This document shows, piece by piece, positions 63,041 to 64,000 of a DNA stretch of 64,000 bases. The notes under the pieces were generated by a model that saw nothing but the letters and a program-made list of their open reading frames with translations, had not been told where the DNA came from and searched no databases. The stretch is from positions 1 through 64,000 of the forward strand of contig NZ_JAGGOJ010000017.1 in NCBI RefSeq assembly GCF_018614575.1, read 5' to 3'. The position numbers were made by a program, and so were the translations under genes. Source of the DNA: Streptomyces sp. ISL-10. Lineage in GTDB: Bacteria > Actinomycetota > Actinomycetes > Streptomycetales > Streptomycetaceae. Position 1 is the first letter of the stretch. Every line of letters starts with the position of its first letter.

Positions 63041-63961
63041 TCAGCCGATCGCGATGCGCGGGTTCGCCGACGGCTTGACCCAGCCCATGAACTGGTCCAT
63101 CGTCGCGCGCGGCACCGACACACAGCCCGCCGTCGCGCCCTTGCCGTTGATGTGGAGGAAGATGCCGGCTCCACGGCCCGGCACGGCCGGCCAGCGGTTG
63201 AAGTTGATGACCAGCGCCTTCGCGTACTGCGTGGGGTAGTTGATCAGGTGCTCGCTGCCGCGCTCGCCGGTCTCGGTGAGCGGGAAGTCCGCGCCCTCGG
63301 CCGTGTGCATCTGGTTGTAGAACTTCGACTCCGGGTCCTGGACCCACCAGTGGCTGTCGTTCACCTTGGTGTACGGCATGGCGGTGCCACTGGACTCCAC
63401 CCCGAAGCCCTCGGTGATCGTGTACGTGCCGGTGGGGGTGGTGTACGTGCTCTGCTTGCGGGTGGCACCGTCGGTCACGCCGTTCGAGCCGACGCGCCCG
63501 GCGCTCGTGGAGAACTGCGCCTTCCAGCCGGAGGAGCCCTTCTGCCAGGCGGTGACCGTGGCGTACGAGCCGCTGGCCTTGACGGTGATGACCTGGGTGG
63601 CGTTGCCGACGTTCACGGGCACGGGGAAGTCCGGCGCCGAAGGCGCGGTGGACCGATCGTTCGTGGACCCGCTGCCCGAACCGGTCCCGGCGGCCGTCGC
63701 CTTGGGGGTCGCGCTGCCCGACGCCTTGGCTGAAGCGGACGCGGATGCGGAAGCCGAGGGCGAGGGGGACGCGGAGGCGGAGGCCGAGACGGACGGACCC
63801 GGCGACGCGGACGCGTCCCCCGACTCGTGGTCGCTGTCGGTGGCACCGGGCGCGATGGATGCGGCGGAGCCGGCCGGCTCCTGATCTCCGCACGCGGAAA
63901 CCAGGGTCATGGCACCGACCACGGCCAGCACGGACGCATACCTACGGGAAGAGCGCAGCAC
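63041..63961 (-). CDS. YkuD-type L,D-transpeptidase-like lipoprotein
   Basis: 306 residues: lipoprotein signal (RRYASVLAVVGAMTLVSACG, Cys near 24), a long Ser/Ala/Pro-rich linker (SASASASPSPSASASASASA, about 50-110) and a C-terminal YkuD-like domain (TYTTPTGTYTITEGFGV, LVINFNRWPAVPGRGAG, FLHINGKGATAGCVSVPRAT) with His near 270 and catalytic Cys near 280. It corresponds to the ErfK/YbiS-like secreted family with a TAGC motif in place of SHGC. GTG at 63961 lies close to the window end; upstream signals are not fully visible. Confidence 0.85.
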   Translation of the reverse strand: MLRSSRRYASVLAVVGAMTLVSACGDQEPAGSAASIAPGATDSDHESGDASASPGPSVSASASASPSPSASASASASAKASGSATPKATAAGTGSGSGSTNDRSTAPSAPDFPVPVNVGNATQVITVKASGSYATVTAWQKGSSGWKAQFSTSAGRVGSNGVTDGATRKQSTYTTPTGTYTITEGFGVESSGTAMPYTKVNDSHWWVQDPESKFYNQMHTAEGADFPLTETGERGSEHLINYPTQYAKALVINFNRWPAVPGRGAGIFLHINGKGATAGCVSVPRATMDQFMGWVKPSANPRIAIG

Positions 63962-64000
63962 GAAGAAATCCTTGGCTCGTCGGAACAGTGCGGGCGGGGC

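Overview
The window is chromosomal DNA of a Streptomyces or very close relative. The evidence is the very high GC with strong third-position bias, GTG starts, many leaderless promoters, the AfsQ1/AfsQ2/SigQ module, several sigma factors and actinobacterial protein families throughout. From memory, gene order follows the Streptomyces coelicolor region around SCO4862 to SCO4927; this was not checked by alignment. No rRNA, tRNA, CRISPR array or intact mobile element was seen.

Layout. 30-6836: biotin protein ligase divergent from an acyl-CoA (propionyl-CoA type) carboxylase set (beta, epsilon and biotinylated alpha subunits), with a Maf nucleotide pyrophosphatase between them. 6980-10957: a TetR regulator, a repeat-filled gap, a DeoR-family regulator and an LpdA-type flavoprotein. 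11196-20685: purine nucleoside phosphorylase, a phosphopentomutase-like mutase, DeoC and two aldehyde dehydrogenase proteins, then a uridine-kinase-like protein. 20845-24776: sigQ divergent from afsQ1-afsQ2-lipoprotein. 26703-27839: adenosine deaminase. 28916-31197: a LysR/MFS divergent pair. 31323-33160: an L,D-transpeptidase and a sigma factor with a C-terminal NTF2-like region. 33330-37933: what looks like a decaying RiPP-type locus (5'-damaged HopA1-family gene, ABC-2 exporter pair, truncated and frameshifted ABC exporter). 38536-45617: thymidine phosphorylase, cytidine deaminase and a BMP-type nucleoside ABC transporter. 47294-55395: a sialic-acid-like (NeuB/NeuA) cell-surface polymer cluster with four glycosyltransferase-like genes. 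55796-63961: LysE exporter, coenzyme-B12 mutase subunit, L,D-transpeptidase, sigma factor plus membrane partner, tandem SMI1/KNR4 protein and a third L,D-transpeptidase.

The strongest systems-level signal is a 12-bp palindrome, CTACGCGCGTAG. It occurs (four exact, one 11/12, one 10/12) ahead of all six transcription units of nucleoside uptake and breakdown in the window: pnp, deoC-aldh-aldh, add, deoA, the ABC transporter-cdd operon and the bmp lipoprotein. At pnp, deoC and add it lies just upstream of a leaderless promoter. Together these units describe a route from imported nucleosides to free base plus (deoxy)ribose-1-P, then the 5-phosphate, then glyceraldehyde-3-P and acetaldehyde, then acetate. 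The regulator is not obvious in the window; the DeoR-family gene at 8420-9352 is only a candidate.

The cell-surface cluster encodes a NeuB-type synthase without a SAF domain and a NeuA cytidylyltransferase fused to a KdsC-like HAD phosphatase, with no NeuC. This fits a Kdn-type (teichulosonic acid) polymer better than Neu5Ac. Two tandem arrays with periods of 78 and 66 bp sit between genes of this operon. Other intergenic regions carry 92-bp and about 37-bp tandem repeats and a dispersed element of about 85 bp.
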